From: Phenylobacterium sp.
GTDB taxonomy: Bacteria; Pseudomonadota; Alphaproteobacteria; Caulobacterales; Caulobacteraceae
DNA length: 45,498 nt
Assembly (NCBI RefSeq): GCF_030693625.1
Contig: NZ_JAUYAF010000080.1
Coordinates: forward strand, 1-45,498
Direction of reading: 5' to 3'
The notes beneath the pieces were generated by a model. That model was given only the letters and a program-made list of their open reading frames with translations, was not told the origin of the DNA and did not search any database. The translations under genes were made by a program, and so were the position numbers. Positions 16,585 to 24,869 of this stretch are shown here, piece after piece; position 1 is the stretch's first letter, and every line of letters starts with the position of its first letter.

Positions 16585-16598
16585 GTTTCATATGATAC
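16585..16598. promoter_or_regulatory. Palindrome in the promoter of the tyrosine operon, possible MarR operator
   Basis: GTTTCATATGATAC is a 14-bp palindrome with one mismatch pair (GT-TCATATGA-AC), 26 bases before the hpd start. MarR proteins bind such short AT-centred palindromes, and a marR gene ends this operon at 21205. The pairing is inference. No second copy was noticed in the window. Confidence 0.5.
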
Positions 16599-16623
16599 TA
16601 TCTCTCCGGGAAGGAGTGCGCAG

Positions 16624-17718
16624 ATGAACGCCCAGGCCACCAGTCGTGACCTCTTCGACAATCCGCTCGGCACCGACGGCTTCGAGTTTGTCGAATTCAC
16701 CGCCCCCGAACCGGATCTGCTGAAGGGCCTGTTCGAGAAGATGGGCTTCACGGCGGTCTCCAGGCACCGCTCCAAGAGCGTCATCCGGATGCGCCAGGGG
16801 GACATCAACTTCCTGCTGAACATGGAGCCCAGCGGCCAGCCCGCGGACTTCCGCCAGATTCATGGACCCTCAGCGAACGCCATGGCCTTCCGGGTCAAGG
16901 ACGCCGGCAAGGCGATGGCGCTCGCCCTTGAGCGCGGCGCCAAGCCGGTGCTGGGACCGGTCGGTCCCATGGAGCTGAACATCCCGGCCATCGAGGGGAT
17001 CGGCGGATCGAACCTCTATCTGGTGGACCGGTACGGGGCCCAGGAGATCTACGACGTCGACTTCGTGCCGATCCCGGGCGCTGCGGAGGCGGAGGCGGCC
17101 AACAGTGTCGGCCTGACCTACCTCGACCACCTGACCCACAACGTGTTCCGCGGCAACATGGGCAAGTGGGCCGACTTTTACGAGCGCATCTTCAACTTCC
17201 GGGAGATCCGCTATTTCGACATCGAGGGCGCCCAGACCGGGCTGATCTCCAAGGCCATGACCAGCCCCTGCGGCAAGATCCGCATCCCGCTGAACGAGAG
17301 CCAGGACGACCACTCGCAGATCGAGGAGTTCCTCAAGGACTATCACGGCGAGGGCATCCAGCACGTGGCGCTCGGGACCGGCGACATCTACCACTCGGTG
17401 GAGACCATGCGGGACCGGGAGGTCCGTTTCCAATCGGTGCCGGAGACCTACTACGAGCAACTCCCCGACCGCGTGAAGGGCCATGACGAGAACCTGCAGC
17501 GTCTGCGCGCCGATCAGATCCTGATGGACGGCGCCCCCACCGAGGGTCAGGGTCTGCTGCTGCAGATCTTCACCGAGAACATGATCGGGCCGATCTTCTT
17601 CGAGCTGATCCAGCGCAAGGGCAACGAGGGGTTCGGCGAGGGCAACTTCAAGGCGCTGTTTGAGTCCATTGAACTCGACCAGGTGCGCCGCGGCGTCCTG
17701 CCGGCCAAGGAGGGCTGA
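16624..17718 (+). CDS. hpd: 4-hydroxyphenylpyruvate dioxygenase
   Basis: The enzyme converts 4-hydroxyphenylpyruvate to homogentisate, the first committed step of tyrosine ring catabolism. The 364-residue protein has two vicinal-oxygen-chelate domains. The iron ligands are His169 (YLDHLTHNVFRG), His247 (GEGIQHVALGTGDI) and Glu327 (GPIFFELIQRKGNEGFGEGNF), spaced as in known enzymes. I chose ATG at 16624 with AAGGAG seven bases upstream; the frame is open further upstream but that part is antisense to yqaA. It is first in an operon whose next start follows directly after its stop. Confidence 0.94.
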   Translation: MNAQATSRDLFDNPLGTDGFEFVEFTAPEPDLLKGLFEKMGFTAVSRHRSKSVIRMRQGDINFLLNMEPSGQPADFRQIHGPSANAMAFRVKDAGKAMALALERGAKPVLGPVGPMELNIPAIEGIGGSNLYLVDRYGAQEIYDVDFVPIPGAAEAEAANSVGLTYLDHLTHNVFRGNMGKWADFYERIFNFREIRYFDIEGAQTGLISKAMTSPCGKIRIPLNESQDDHSQIEEFLKDYHGEGIQHVALGTGDIYHSVETMRDREVRFQSVPETYYEQLPDRVKGHDENLQRLRADQILMDGAPTEGQGLLLQIFTENMIGPIFFELIQRKGNEGFGEGNFKALFESIELDQVRRGVLPAKEG

Positions 17719-18699
17719 TTGCCGCCGAAGTGGGCCATTGTCGTGCACGGCGGGGCAGGCGTGATCGAGCGCGCCCACCTCAAGCCTGAGCAGGAGGCGG
17801 CCTATCGCGCCGCCCTGACCAAGGTGACCGAGGCCGGCGCCCAGGTCTTGAAGGCGGGCGGCCTTGCCCTGGACGCCTGCGAGACCGCCGTCCGCCTGCT
17901 GGAGGACGATCCTCTGTTCAACGCTGGCCGGGGCGCGGTCTTCACCGCGGAGGGCCGCAACGAACTGGACGCCGCCATCATGGAGGGGCGCACGCTGAGG
18001 GCCGGCGCCGTGGCCGGCGTTACCAGAGCCCGGCACCCGATCACGCTGGCCCGCGCGGTCATGGAGCGCTCGCCCCATGTCATGCTGATCGGCAAGGGCG
18101 CCGACGACTTCGCCGCCGACCAGGGCGAGGAGTTGGTGGAGCCGTTCCATTTCCATACCGCGCGCCGCTGGCGCAGCCTGACCAATTTCCTGAAGGCCGA
18201 GAAGCTGCCGATCCCGGAGGAGCCGGTCGGCGCGGACCGGCCTGATCCCGCCCAGGGATTGGCGCACGACGAGGGCAAGCATGGCACCGTGGGCGTTGTC
18301 GCCCTCGACATCCACGGCGACGTGGCCGCCGCCACCTCCACCGGCGGCACCACCGGCAAGCGCTGGGGGCGGGTGGGGGACAGCCCCCTGATCGGGGCGG
18401 GGACCTATGCGTCGAACGCCGGTTGCGCGGTGTCGGCCACCGGGACCGGCGAGTACTTCATCCGCCTGACCGTGGCGCGCGACATCTCGGCCCTTGTGGA
18501 GCTGAAGGGGCTGAGCCTGCAGGCCGCCGCCGATGAGGTGGTGCAGAACAGGCTGACCGCTCTGGGCGGCGACGGCGGCGTCATCGCTGTCGCGCCGGAT
18601 GGTCAGATCGCCTGGAGCTTCAACACCTCGGGCATGTACCGCGCCCAGGCGTCGGAGGGGCGTCCGATGGCGGTGGGCATCTACAAGGACGAATTCTGA
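17719..18699 (+). CDS. iaaA: Isoaspartyl peptidase / L-asparaginase (Ntn-hydrolase, type III)
   Basis: This is a plant-type asparaginase precursor of 326 residues that cleaves itself before a Thr to become an alpha/beta N-terminal nucleophile hydrolase. The site is GKHGTVGVVALD, with Thr190 as nucleophile. The opening WAIVVHGGAGVIE and the NAGRGAVFTAEGRNELDAAIMEG, STGGTTGKRWGRVGDSPLIGAG and TGTGEYFIR stretches are all family signatures. It degrades isoaspartyl dipeptides or asparagine. The start is a TTG immediately after the hpd stop; the end overlaps hmgA (TGATG). Its presence inside a tyrosine operon is unusual. Confidence 0.9.
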   Translation: MPPKWAIVVHGGAGVIERAHLKPEQEAAYRAALTKVTEAGAQVLKAGGLALDACETAVRLLEDDPLFNAGRGAVFTAEGRNELDAAIMEGRTLRAGAVAGVTRARHPITLARAVMERSPHVMLIGKGADDFAADQGEELVEPFHFHTARRWRSLTNFLKAEKLPIPEEPVGADRPDPAQGLAHDEGKHGTVGVVALDIHGDVAAATSTGGTTGKRWGRVGDSPLIGAGTYASNAGCAVSATGTGEYFIRLTVARDISALVELKGLSLQAAADEVVQNRLTALGGDGGVIAVAPDGQIAWSFNTSGMYRAQASEGRPMAVGIYKDEF

Positions 18700-19829
18700 T
18701 GGCTCGAAACTGGATCCCGGTGCGCGGCGCCCAAGGTGTCCATTCCCGCCAGGCCCACGCCGATATGCCAGACGGCACCTATGAGCGGGAGATCTCCAAG
18801 GAGGGCTTCTTCGGCCCCGCCGCCTTCCTGCACCATCCGCGCCCCCCCACCGGCTGGACCAATTTCGAAGGGCCGCTGCGCCCCCGCGCCTTCGACCTCT
18901 CCCGCCTGAACGAGGCGCCGGGTTCGCCCTGGAGCGCGCCCGTCGTGCTGCACAACGCCGCCGTGGAGATGCGCTTCTGGAAGCTGGCCTCGCCCATGCC
19001 GGCGCTCGCCCGCAACGCCGATGGCGATCAGTTGCTGTTCGTGCACGAGGGCGCCGGCGACCTGTTCTGCGACTACGGCCGTATCGGCTACGCGGCCGGC
19101 GACTACCTCTATCTGCCGCGCGGGACCATGTGGCGGCTTGCGCCCAGCACGCCCACGGCGGTGCTGATGATCCAGGCGACCAACACCCATTTCTCGTTGC
19201 CGGACAAGGGTATGCTGGGCGGGCACGCCCTGTTTGATCCCGCCATGCTGGACACGCCCGCCATGGACGAGGCCTTCCGCGCTCATCAGGCGGAACCCGG
19301 TGAATACCGCGTGGAGATCAAGAAACGCGGCCAGGTCTCGGTGGTGACCTACCCTTACAATCCCATCGACGCAGTGGGCTGGCATGGGGATCTGGCGCCG
19401 GTGCGCCTCAACGTGAAGGACCTGCGGCCGGTGGTCAGCCACCGCTACCACCTGCCTCCCAGCGTCCACACCACCTTCGTCTCTGACCGCTTCGTGGTCT
19501 GCACCTTCGCGCCGCGGCCGTTCGAGACCGATCCGGGGGCCTTGAAGGTCCCGTTCTTCCACAACAACGACGATTTCGAGGAGGTGCTCTTCTACCACGC
19601 GGGCGACTTCTTCAGCCGCGACGGCATCGACGCCGGGATGATGACCTTTCATCCGTCGGGCTTCACCCATGGCCCGCACCCCAAGGCGCTGAAGAACATG
19701 CTCAGCCAGCCCAAGCCCGCCACCGATGAATATGCCGTGATGATCGACACCCGCGACCCGTTGGAGGTTGGCGAGGCCGCCGCGACGGTTGAGAATGCCG
19801 CCTATGTCGACAGTTGGAAGACCGCCTAG
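18699..19829 (+). CDS. hmgA: Homogentisate 1,2-dioxygenase
   Basis: This iron enzyme opens the ring of homogentisate to give maleylacetoacetate. The 376-residue cupin-fold protein is shorter than the roughly 430-residue enzyme of Pseudomonas and belongs to the shorter bacterial branch. The C-terminal region NNDDFEEVLFYHAGDFFSR and MTFHPSGFTHGPHP supplies the Glu and His ligands. DGDQLLFVHEGAGDLFCDYG in the first half is the standard cupin stretch. It overlaps the asparaginase gene by one base, so translation is coupled, and it lies directly between hpd/iaaA and the fumarylacetoacetase gene. Confidence 0.92.
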   Translation: MARNWIPVRGAQGVHSRQAHADMPDGTYEREISKEGFFGPAAFLHHPRPPTGWTNFEGPLRPRAFDLSRLNEAPGSPWSAPVVLHNAAVEMRFWKLASPMPALARNADGDQLLFVHEGAGDLFCDYGRIGYAAGDYLYLPRGTMWRLAPSTPTAVLMIQATNTHFSLPDKGMLGGHALFDPAMLDTPAMDEAFRAHQAEPGEYRVEIKKRGQVSVVTYPYNPIDAVGWHGDLAPVRLNVKDLRPVVSHRYHLPPSVHTTFVSDRFVVCTFAPRPFETDPGALKVPFFHNNDDFEEVLFYHAGDFFSRDGIDAGMMTFHPSGFTHGPHPKALKNMLSQPKPATDEYAVMIDTRDPLEVGEAAATVENAAYVDSWKTA

Positions 19830-19895
19830 GTGAAAGTCCCCCTCGACCGCAACAAGCGCAGCCTCGCCGCCGTCCCCATGGACGTGCGTATCTGA

Positions 19896-20204
19896 ATGCC
19901 CAGCGTCGACCGCCAGCAGGATTTGGCGGACGCCGCCGAGGAAGAACTGGCAAGGGCCTGCGATCTGGGCTGGCGGGAGCTCTCCCAGGTCACCCCCTGG
20001 GGCGACACCTACGAAGGCTTTACCCCGGCCGGCCGTTCCGCCGAGTTTGAGCGCAACTACCTTTGGGTCGCTGAGCCCAAGGGCGACATCTGCGTCGAGG
20101 TCGTCGTCTATCAGCCGCAAGCCTATGAGCGCGGGGTGCGCCTGACCCGCGTCATCCCGCGCCGCGATTCAACGAAAACAGAAATGATGGGAGACCAGGA
20201 ATGA
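19896..20204 (+). CDS. Conserved small protein of unknown function in the tyrosine operon
   Basis: This is a 102-residue soluble, acidic N-terminus protein (MPSVDRQQDLADAAEEELARA). It continues with LGWRELSQVTPWGDTYEGFTPAGR and a beta-rich second half (YLWVAEPKGDICVEVVVYQP). I do not recognise a family. It overlaps the downstream fah gene by four bases (ATGA) and starts 66 bases after hmgA, so it belongs to the operon. The 66 bases between can be read as a 21-codon GTG frame in the same phase (19830-19895), which I do not count as a gene. Role in tyrosine catabolism is possible from context only. Confidence 0.65.
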   Translation: MPSVDRQQDLADAAEEELARACDLGWRELSQVTPWGDTYEGFTPAGRSAEFERNYLWVAEPKGDICVEVVVYQPQAYERGVRLTRVIPRRDSTKTEMMGDQE

Positions 20205-21208
20205 AGCTCGCTTCACTGAAGTGGGGACGCGACGGGCGTCTCGTGGTGGTGTCCAGCGATCTCGCCTGGTGCGTGGAGGCGACCAATATCGCCCCCACCC
20301 TACAGGCGGCCCTCGACGACTGGGAGCGGTGCGAGCCGCTGCTGAGGGGGCTGGGCGAGAGCCTGGACCATGGCTCGATACCCCGGGTGCGCTTCCACGA
20401 GCACGACGCCGAGAGCCCCTTGCCGCGCGCCTACCAGTGGGCGGACGGCTCGGCCTATGTGAACCACGTGGAACTGGTGCGCAAAGCGCGCGGCGCCGAG
20501 ATGCCCGCCAGCTTCTGGACCGAGCCCCTGATGTATCAGGGCGGCTCCGATGGCTTCCTTGCGCCGCGCGACCCCATCCCCTTGGCCGACGAGGCCTGGG
20601 GCTGCGACATGGAAGGCGAGATCGCGGTCATCACGGGCGACGTGCCTCAGGGCGCGAGCCGGGAGGAGGCGCTTGCCGCCGTCCGGCTGGTGATGCTGGC
20701 CAACGACGTCTCGCTACGAAACCTGATCCCGGACGAGCTGGCCAAGAACTTCGGTTTCTTCCAGTCCAAGCCGGCGTCGTCCTTCTCCCCCGTGGCGGTG
20801 ACCCCCGACAGCCTGGGCGACGCCTGGGTCGATGGCCGCCTGACGGGCGCCCTGGAGGTGGAGCTGAACGGCAAGCCCCTGGGTGAGGCCGACGCCGGCG
20901 TCGACATGACCTTCGATTTCGGGACCCTGATCGCCCACGCCGCCAAGACCCGGGCGCTGGGCGCCGGGACGATCATCGGCTCCGGCACCGTCTCGAATCG
21001 TGGTCCCGACGGCGGTCCAGGGAAATCGGTGTCCGAGGGCGGCGTCGGCTATTCCTGCCTCGCGGAGCTGCGGACCGTCGAAACCCTGGCGGGCGGCGCG
21101 CCAAAGACCCCGTTCCTGAAGGCCGGAGACTGCGTTCGGATTGAAATGCGCGACGCCCGCCGTCACTCCATCTTCGGCGCCATCGAACAGGAGGTCGCTG
21201 CCGGATGA
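20201..21208 (+). CDS. fahA: Fumarylacetoacetate hydrolase family protein (fumarylacetoacetase)
   Basis: The enzyme splits fumarylacetoacetate to fumarate and acetoacetate, the last tyrosine step. The 335-residue protein has an N-terminal domain (about 1-75) and the FAH fold. Metal-binding acidic residues lie in ADEAWGCDMEGEIAVITGDV, and the family stretch VSLRNLIPDELAKNFGFFQSKPASSFSPVAVTP follows. GTIIGSGTVSNRG is near the C-terminus. It is placed between the unknown 102-aa gene and marR with ATGA overlaps on both sides. No maleylacetoacetate isomerase is encoded in the operon. Confidence 0.9.
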   Translation: MKLASLKWGRDGRLVVVSSDLAWCVEATNIAPTLQAALDDWERCEPLLRGLGESLDHGSIPRVRFHEHDAESPLPRAYQWADGSAYVNHVELVRKARGAEMPASFWTEPLMYQGGSDGFLAPRDPIPLADEAWGCDMEGEIAVITGDVPQGASREEALAAVRLVMLANDVSLRNLIPDELAKNFGFFQSKPASSFSPVAVTPDSLGDAWVDGRLTGALEVELNGKPLGEADAGVDMTFDFGTLIAHAAKTRALGAGTIIGSGTVSNRGPDGGPGKSVSEGGVGYSCLAELRTVETLAGGAPKTPFLKAGDCVRIEMRDARRHSIFGAIEQEVAAG

Positions 21209-21762
21209 CCGTTCAGTCCCAGCCCACGGAAGCCGCGGCCGTCCCGGGGCTGAAGCTGGACGCCTATCTGCCCTACCGGTTGTCGGTGGCCTCCAACGCG
21301 GTCTCGGGCCTGATCGCCCGGGCCTACGAGGATCGCTTTGGCCTGACCATCCCGCAGTGGCGGCTGATCTGCGTGCTGGCGGAGGATGGCGGCCTGACCC
21401 AGGGCGCCATCGTCTCACGCACGGGCATGGACAAGGTGACGGTGAGCCGCGCGGCCCAGGGCTTGTTCAAGCGCCGCCTGCTGGAACGGTCGGATCACCA
21501 TGCCGACGGGCGCTCGCATGTCCTGGCCCTGACCCAGGAGGGCTCGCGTCTCCATGCGGAGATCGCCCCCCTGGCCCTGGCCTATGAGGCGGCCCTCATA
21601 TCCGGGCTCGCGCCTGACGAAGTGTCGCTGCTCAAGCGGCTCTTGAACCGCCTGCAGATGGCGGCCAACGCCTTGGCCGGCGACACGGGGGAGGCGCTTA
21701 GTGCGCCGTCTCCGGCATCCGGACGCCCCAACGGTGGGAGCCCTCGCCGAACCGCAGGGTGA
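21205..21762 (+). CDS. MarR-family regulator of the tyrosine operon
   Basis: This is a 185-residue winged-helix regulator. The DNA-binding part is about 45-110: FGLTIPQWRLICVLAEDGG, GAIVSRTGMDKVTVSRAAQGLFKRRLLERSDHHADGRSHVLALTQEG. MarR proteins are usually 140-165 residues; the last 20 here (APSPASGRPNGGSPRRTAG) are low-complexity and are read through the 3' end of the convergent gene, which suggests a lost earlier stop. It is last in the hpd operon with ATGA coupling, so feedback control through the palindrome at 16585 is likely but inferred. Confidence 0.87.
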   Translation: MTVQSQPTEAAAVPGLKLDAYLPYRLSVASNAVSGLIARAYEDRFGLTIPQWRLICVLAEDGGLTQGAIVSRTGMDKVTVSRAAQGLFKRRLLERSDHHADGRSHVLALTQEGSRLHAEIAPLALAYEAALISGLAPDEVSLLKRLLNRLQMAANALAGDTGEALSAPSPASGRPNGGSPRRTAG

Positions 21763-22009
21763 AGCCGAAGCTCTCGCGCTTCTCGGTGTCGTTCCAGGCC
21801 GCCTCGAAGCTGGTGATGACCGTGGTCTCCAGCTCCTCGGGGATGTTGCGGACATCGACCCCTGAGTCGCGGGCCATCTGCATGATGACCTCCCGCCGGT
21901 GCGCCTCGCCGCCGAACTGCATCAGGGTCTGCCGGATGCGCTCGGCCACGGCCTCCGCGCTGGTCTTGGGGCGCGGCTTCCGCCGCCGTTCGGTTTGGAT
22001 CTTTTCCAT
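21698..22009 (-). CDS. Conserved small protein of unknown function
   Basis: This is a 103-residue basic-then-acidic protein beginning MEKIQTERRRKPRPKTSAEA. It contains the stretch AERIRQTLMQFGGEAHRREVIMQMARDSG and a C-terminal half with EELETTVITSFEAAWND. It is probably helical and cytoplasmic. I do not recognise the family. The start at 22009 has GGGAGG nine bases upstream; five codons further up is an alternative. Its 3' end overlaps marR on the other strand by 65 bases. Between it and feoB an inverted repeat GTTAAG ... CTTAAC (22059-22077) is visible. Confidence 0.65.
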   Translation of the reverse strand: MEKIQTERRRKPRPKTSAEAVAERIRQTLMQFGGEAHRREVIMQMARDSGVDVRNIPEELETTVITSFEAAWNDTEKRESFGFTLRFGEGSHRWGVRMPETAH

Positions 22010-22093
22010 GATCACGCCTCCCACCTGAGGAAGGTGCGCTCGGGTCGTTTATCGCGTCGTTAAGGCTCACGCTTAACTTGTGTTTGCGACGTT

Positions 22094-23968
22094 CTACCCG
22101 CCGCCCAGCGCCACGGTGAGCTGGTAGACGATCAGGGCGGCGATATAGGCCAGGGTGATCATGTAGACGAACATGACCGTCGGCCAGAGCCAGCTGTTGG
22201 TCTCGCGCTTCACCACCCCCAGCGTCGCCACGCACTGCGGAGCGAACACATACCAGGCGAGGAACGACAGGCCCGAGGCGAGGGACCATTGCTCCGCCAG
22301 CCGGGCCGAGAGCCCGCCGGTGTTGGTCTCGGCGTCGCCCACCGCATAGACGGTGCCCAGGGCCGCGACAGCGACTTCCCGGGCCGCCATGCCGGGGACC
22401 AGGGCCACCGACATCTGCCAGTTGAACCCGATGGGGGCCAGGAGGGGCTGGATGAAGTGGCCGATCGTACCGGCGAAGCTGTAGTCGATGGCCGGGCCCG
22501 TCGCGCCCGCCGGCGGATAGGGGAAGGTCGACAGGAACCAGACGAGCACCATCAGGGGCAGGATGATGCGGCCCGCTCGGCTCATGAAGATCTGACCTCG
22601 CTGCAGCAGACTGCGCGCGACATTGGTGGGGTCGGGCTTCTTGTAGGTGGGCAGCTCCATCATGAAGGGCTCGCTCATGCCCCGCCACAGGAAACGCCGG
22701 ATGACGAAGGAGACGCCCAGGGCCGACAGGATGCCTGCCGCATACAGGCCGAACATCACCAGGCCCTGGAGGCTGAAGACCCCGCCCACCACCTTGGCCG
22801 GGATCACCGCGCCGATGATCAGGGTGTAGACCGGAATGCGCGCTGAGCAGGTCATCAGCGGCGCCACCAGGATCGTGGTCAGCCGGTCGCGCTTGGAGTC
22901 GATCACCCGCGTCGACATGACCCCGGGGATCGCGCAGGCGAAGGAAGACAGAAGGGGGATGAAGGCCCGGCCGTGCAGCCCCGCCCCGCCCATGATCTTG
23001 TCCATCAGGAAGGCGGCCCGGGCCATGTAGCCGGAGTCCTCCAGCATGATGATGAACAGGAACAGGATCAGGATCTGCGGCAGGAAGACCAGGACGCTGC
23101 CAACGCCGGCGATGATGCCGTCGACGATCAGGCTGCGGACCAGACCCTCGGGGATCGCCAGGGCCACGAGCCCGCCGAGTCCCGTCATACCGGCGTCGAT
23201 CAGGTCCATCAGGGGCGTGGCCCAGGTGAACACCGCCTGGAACATCAGCAGCAGTATGGCCAGCAGGATAGCCAGGCCCCAGACGGGATGCAGCAGCACG
23301 CCGTCAACCTTGCCGGTCAGGGTGTCGGGACGCTCAGGTGGCCGGACGTGAGCCTTCATCAGGCGCTGGGCCTCGCGGTGGGCGTCGCGGATCTCGCCGG
23401 CGTCGGGCGCGCGCCATTCTCGGGCGACGGTCGCCGCGGCCTCCAGGGTGGTGGCGTCGATCTGGGCCACCAGTTCCTCGATGCCGCGCTTGCGGGTGGC
23501 CACCGTGGTGACGATCGGCGCGCCGATGTCGCGGGCCAACCCCTCGAGGTCGATCCGCAGGCCCTGACGCTGGGCGATGTCGAACATGTTGAGGGCGAGA
23601 ACCAGCGGCCGGCCCACCTGCTTCAGCTCCAGGATCAGGCGCAGCACCAGGCGCAGGTTGGTGGCGTCGGCCACGCAGACAATGGCGTCGGGAGGGGTCT
23701 CGCCGGCCAGCTGGCCGAGGACCGCATCACGGGTGACCGCCTCGTCCGGGCTGCGGGCCCGCAGGGAATAGGTGCCGGGCAGGTCCAGCACGTGGATCGT
23801 GCGGCCCGAGGCGGCGGTGACCGTCCCTTCCTTCCGCTCCACGGTGACGCCGGCATAGTTGGCCACCTTCTGGCGGCTGCCGGTCAGGGCGTTGAAGAGG
23901 GCGGTCTTGCCGGAATTGGGATTGCCGACCAGGGCGACCCGGGCTGGCGACAGGGCGACGTCGCTCAT
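22094..23968 (-). CDS. feoB: Ferrous iron transporter FeoB
   Basis: The 624-residue protein carries an N-terminal G-protein domain: GNPNSGKTALFNALTG (G1), NYAGVTVERKEG (G2), DLPGTYSLRARSPDE (G3) and LALNMFD (G4). A linker domain follows, then a membrane part of about eight to ten helices. SSFACAIPGVMSTRVI and GMAAREVAVAALGTVYAVG are the two Gate segments with the conserved Cys and the Glu. It imports Fe2+ under low oxygen or iron limitation. It overlaps feoA by ATGA, and no feoC is seen. Confidence 0.95.
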   Translation of the reverse strand: MSDVALSPARVALVGNPNSGKTALFNALTGSRQKVANYAGVTVERKEGTVTAASGRTIHVLDLPGTYSLRARSPDEAVTRDAVLGQLAGETPPDAIVCVADATNLRLVLRLILELKQVGRPLVLALNMFDIAQRQGLRIDLEGLARDIGAPIVTTVATRKRGIEELVAQIDATTLEAAATVAREWRAPDAGEIRDAHREAQRLMKAHVRPPERPDTLTGKVDGVLLHPVWGLAILLAILLLMFQAVFTWATPLMDLIDAGMTGLGGLVALAIPEGLVRSLIVDGIIAGVGSVLVFLPQILILFLFIIMLEDSGYMARAAFLMDKIMGGAGLHGRAFIPLLSSFACAIPGVMSTRVIDSKRDRLTTILVAPLMTCSARIPVYTLIIGAVIPAKVVGGVFSLQGLVMFGLYAAGILSALGVSFVIRRFLWRGMSEPFMMELPTYKKPDPTNVARSLLQRGQIFMSRAGRIILPLMVLVWFLSTFPYPPAGATGPAIDYSFAGTIGHFIQPLLAPIGFNWQMSVALVPGMAAREVAVAALGTVYAVGDAETNTGGLSARLAEQWSLASGLSFLAWYVFAPQCVATLGVVKRETNSWLWPTVMFVYMITLAYIAALIVYQLTVALGGG

Positions 23969-24291
23969 GGACGGTCCAGCAGGATGATGACGTCACCGGC
24001 GTCCCGGCGGCGCAGGGCGACGCGCATATCGTCCAGGCGCACGGCGATGGGGTCGTGGCCGATCGCGCCCTCGTGGATCACCTCGACGCGGGCCCCTTCC
24101 ACGAAACCGAACTCCAGCAGGCGGCGCTGCAGCTCCTCGATATCGACGCCATGATCCTTGCCGTCGTCATCGGCGCGTACATCGATGATCACGCCCCGAT
24201 CGCCGACGGAGGCGTCGCTCAGCCGAAGGGTGATCCCCACCTCGGGGATGGACTCGGCGATCTCCACACGGTCGATCGACAGATTGTTCAT
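23965..24291 (-). CDS. feoA: FeoA-domain protein
   Basis: This is a 108-residue SH3-like FeoA protein that assists FeoB. The C-terminal segment LQRRLLEFGFVEGARVEVIHEGAIGHDPIAVRLDDMRVALRRRDAGDVII is the FeoA fold with the typical RL--LGF-EG pattern. The N-terminal 35 residues are an extension (MNNLSIDRVEIAESI...) beyond the usual 75-80 residue form. It is the first gene of feoAB and lies 20 bases downstream of a Fur-like site. Confidence 0.9.
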   Translation of the reverse strand: MNNLSIDRVEIAESIPEVGITLRLSDASVGDRGVIIDVRADDDGKDHGVDIEELQRRLLEFGFVEGARVEVIHEGAIGHDPIAVRLDDMRVALRRRDAGDVIILLDRP

Positions 24292-24302
24292 GCTGACGCC
24301 CT

Positions 24303-24329
24303 CACTCGTTGCGAGTGATTATCATTCGG
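24303..24329 (-). promoter_or_regulatory. Fur-box-like site and adjoining palindrome upstream of feoAB
   Basis: GCGAGTGATTATCATTCGG (24311-24329) matches 13 of 19 positions of the classical Fur consensus, including the core TGATTATCATT. CACTCG (24303-24308) and CGAGTG (24312-24317) form a short perfect palindrome beside it. Position just before feoA fits iron-dependent repression. Confidence 0.6.
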
Positions 24330-24432
24330 ACGACGGCGCGTCGAGAGCGCGACGCTGCTTGCGGCGAAGCGTCTCGCCGGAACCTGGCGACCGGTCAGGA
24401 ATTGGCTGCTCCAGCAGCGGGAGGAAACCGAC

Positions 24433-24813
24433 TTGGACCTGGTCATCGTCAAGCGCGCCCTGGGCGTCGTCAGTCTCGGCCTGGGCCTGGTGGCCGTCGC
24501 CGCGCCACGGCAGTTCGCCAAATTCGTGGGTCTGGCCTCCGACGAGGAGAAGGTCGCCGCCTTCGGCGCCCGCGAGATCGCCGCCGGCGCCGGACTGCTG
24601 TCGCCCGTTCGACCGGGTCCCTGGCTGTGGCTCCGGGTCGGCGGCGACGCCATGGACCTGCTTACGCTCGGCAAGGCCACCGGTCGCGAGAACCCCCGCC
24701 GCCACGCCGCCATGGCCGCGGCCGCCGTGGTGGGCGCCATCGTGGTGCTGGACATCGTGCTGGCCGCCCACGCCGCCCTGCATCGCGACGAGGACGAGGC
24801 CGCGGCCAAGTAG
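24433..24813 (+). CDS. Small membrane protein of unknown function
   Basis: This is a 126-residue protein with three likely helices (about 8-27, 45-62 and 92-113) and an acidic tail (HRDEDEAAAK). The opening VKRALGVVSLGLGLVAVAAPRQFAKFVGL and AREIAAGAGLL followed by GDAMDLLTLGKATG resemble the membrane module found alone or fused to cyclase/dehydrase-type proteins. The start is TTG at 24433 with GGGAGG just upstream. It is divergent from feoA and ends 57 bases before the tRNA gene. Function unknown. Confidence 0.65.
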   Translation: MDLVIVKRALGVVSLGLGLVAVAAPRQFAKFVGLASDEEKVAAFGAREIAAGAGLLSPVRPGPWLWLRVGGDAMDLLTLGKATGRENPRRHAAMAAAAVVGAIVVLDIVLAAHAALHRDEDEAAAK

Positions 24814-24869
24814 GTCAATCGCCGCTTGCGGCGGCGAGTCCCGCCGCTACATTGCCGGCCGCTCCTGGG

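Noticed and set aside
15886..16623. N-terminal extension of hpd
   Set aside because: The upstream part of the frame is antisense to yqaA and dsbB; the ATG at 16624 has a strong ribosome site and fits the family start.
16870..18315. Minus-strand frame of 481 codons opposite hpd and the asparaginase
   Set aside because: Composition and lack of motifs show it is a shadow of the two confirmed genes.
19830..19895. 21-codon GTG frame between hmgA and the 102-aa gene
   Set aside because: In the same phase as the next gene but ended by a TGA; too short, no ribosome site, no sign of a leader-peptide function.
22059..22077. TTAA ... TTAA palindrome as a possible CtrA site upstream of the small unknown gene
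   Set aside because: The spacing between TTAA halves is nine bases, not the seven of CtrA sites, so I record it only as an inverted repeat.
22973..24154. Plus-strand frame of 393 codons opposite feoB/feoA
   Set aside because: Shadow frame rich in Gln, Asp and His; feoB and feoA are certain on the other strand.
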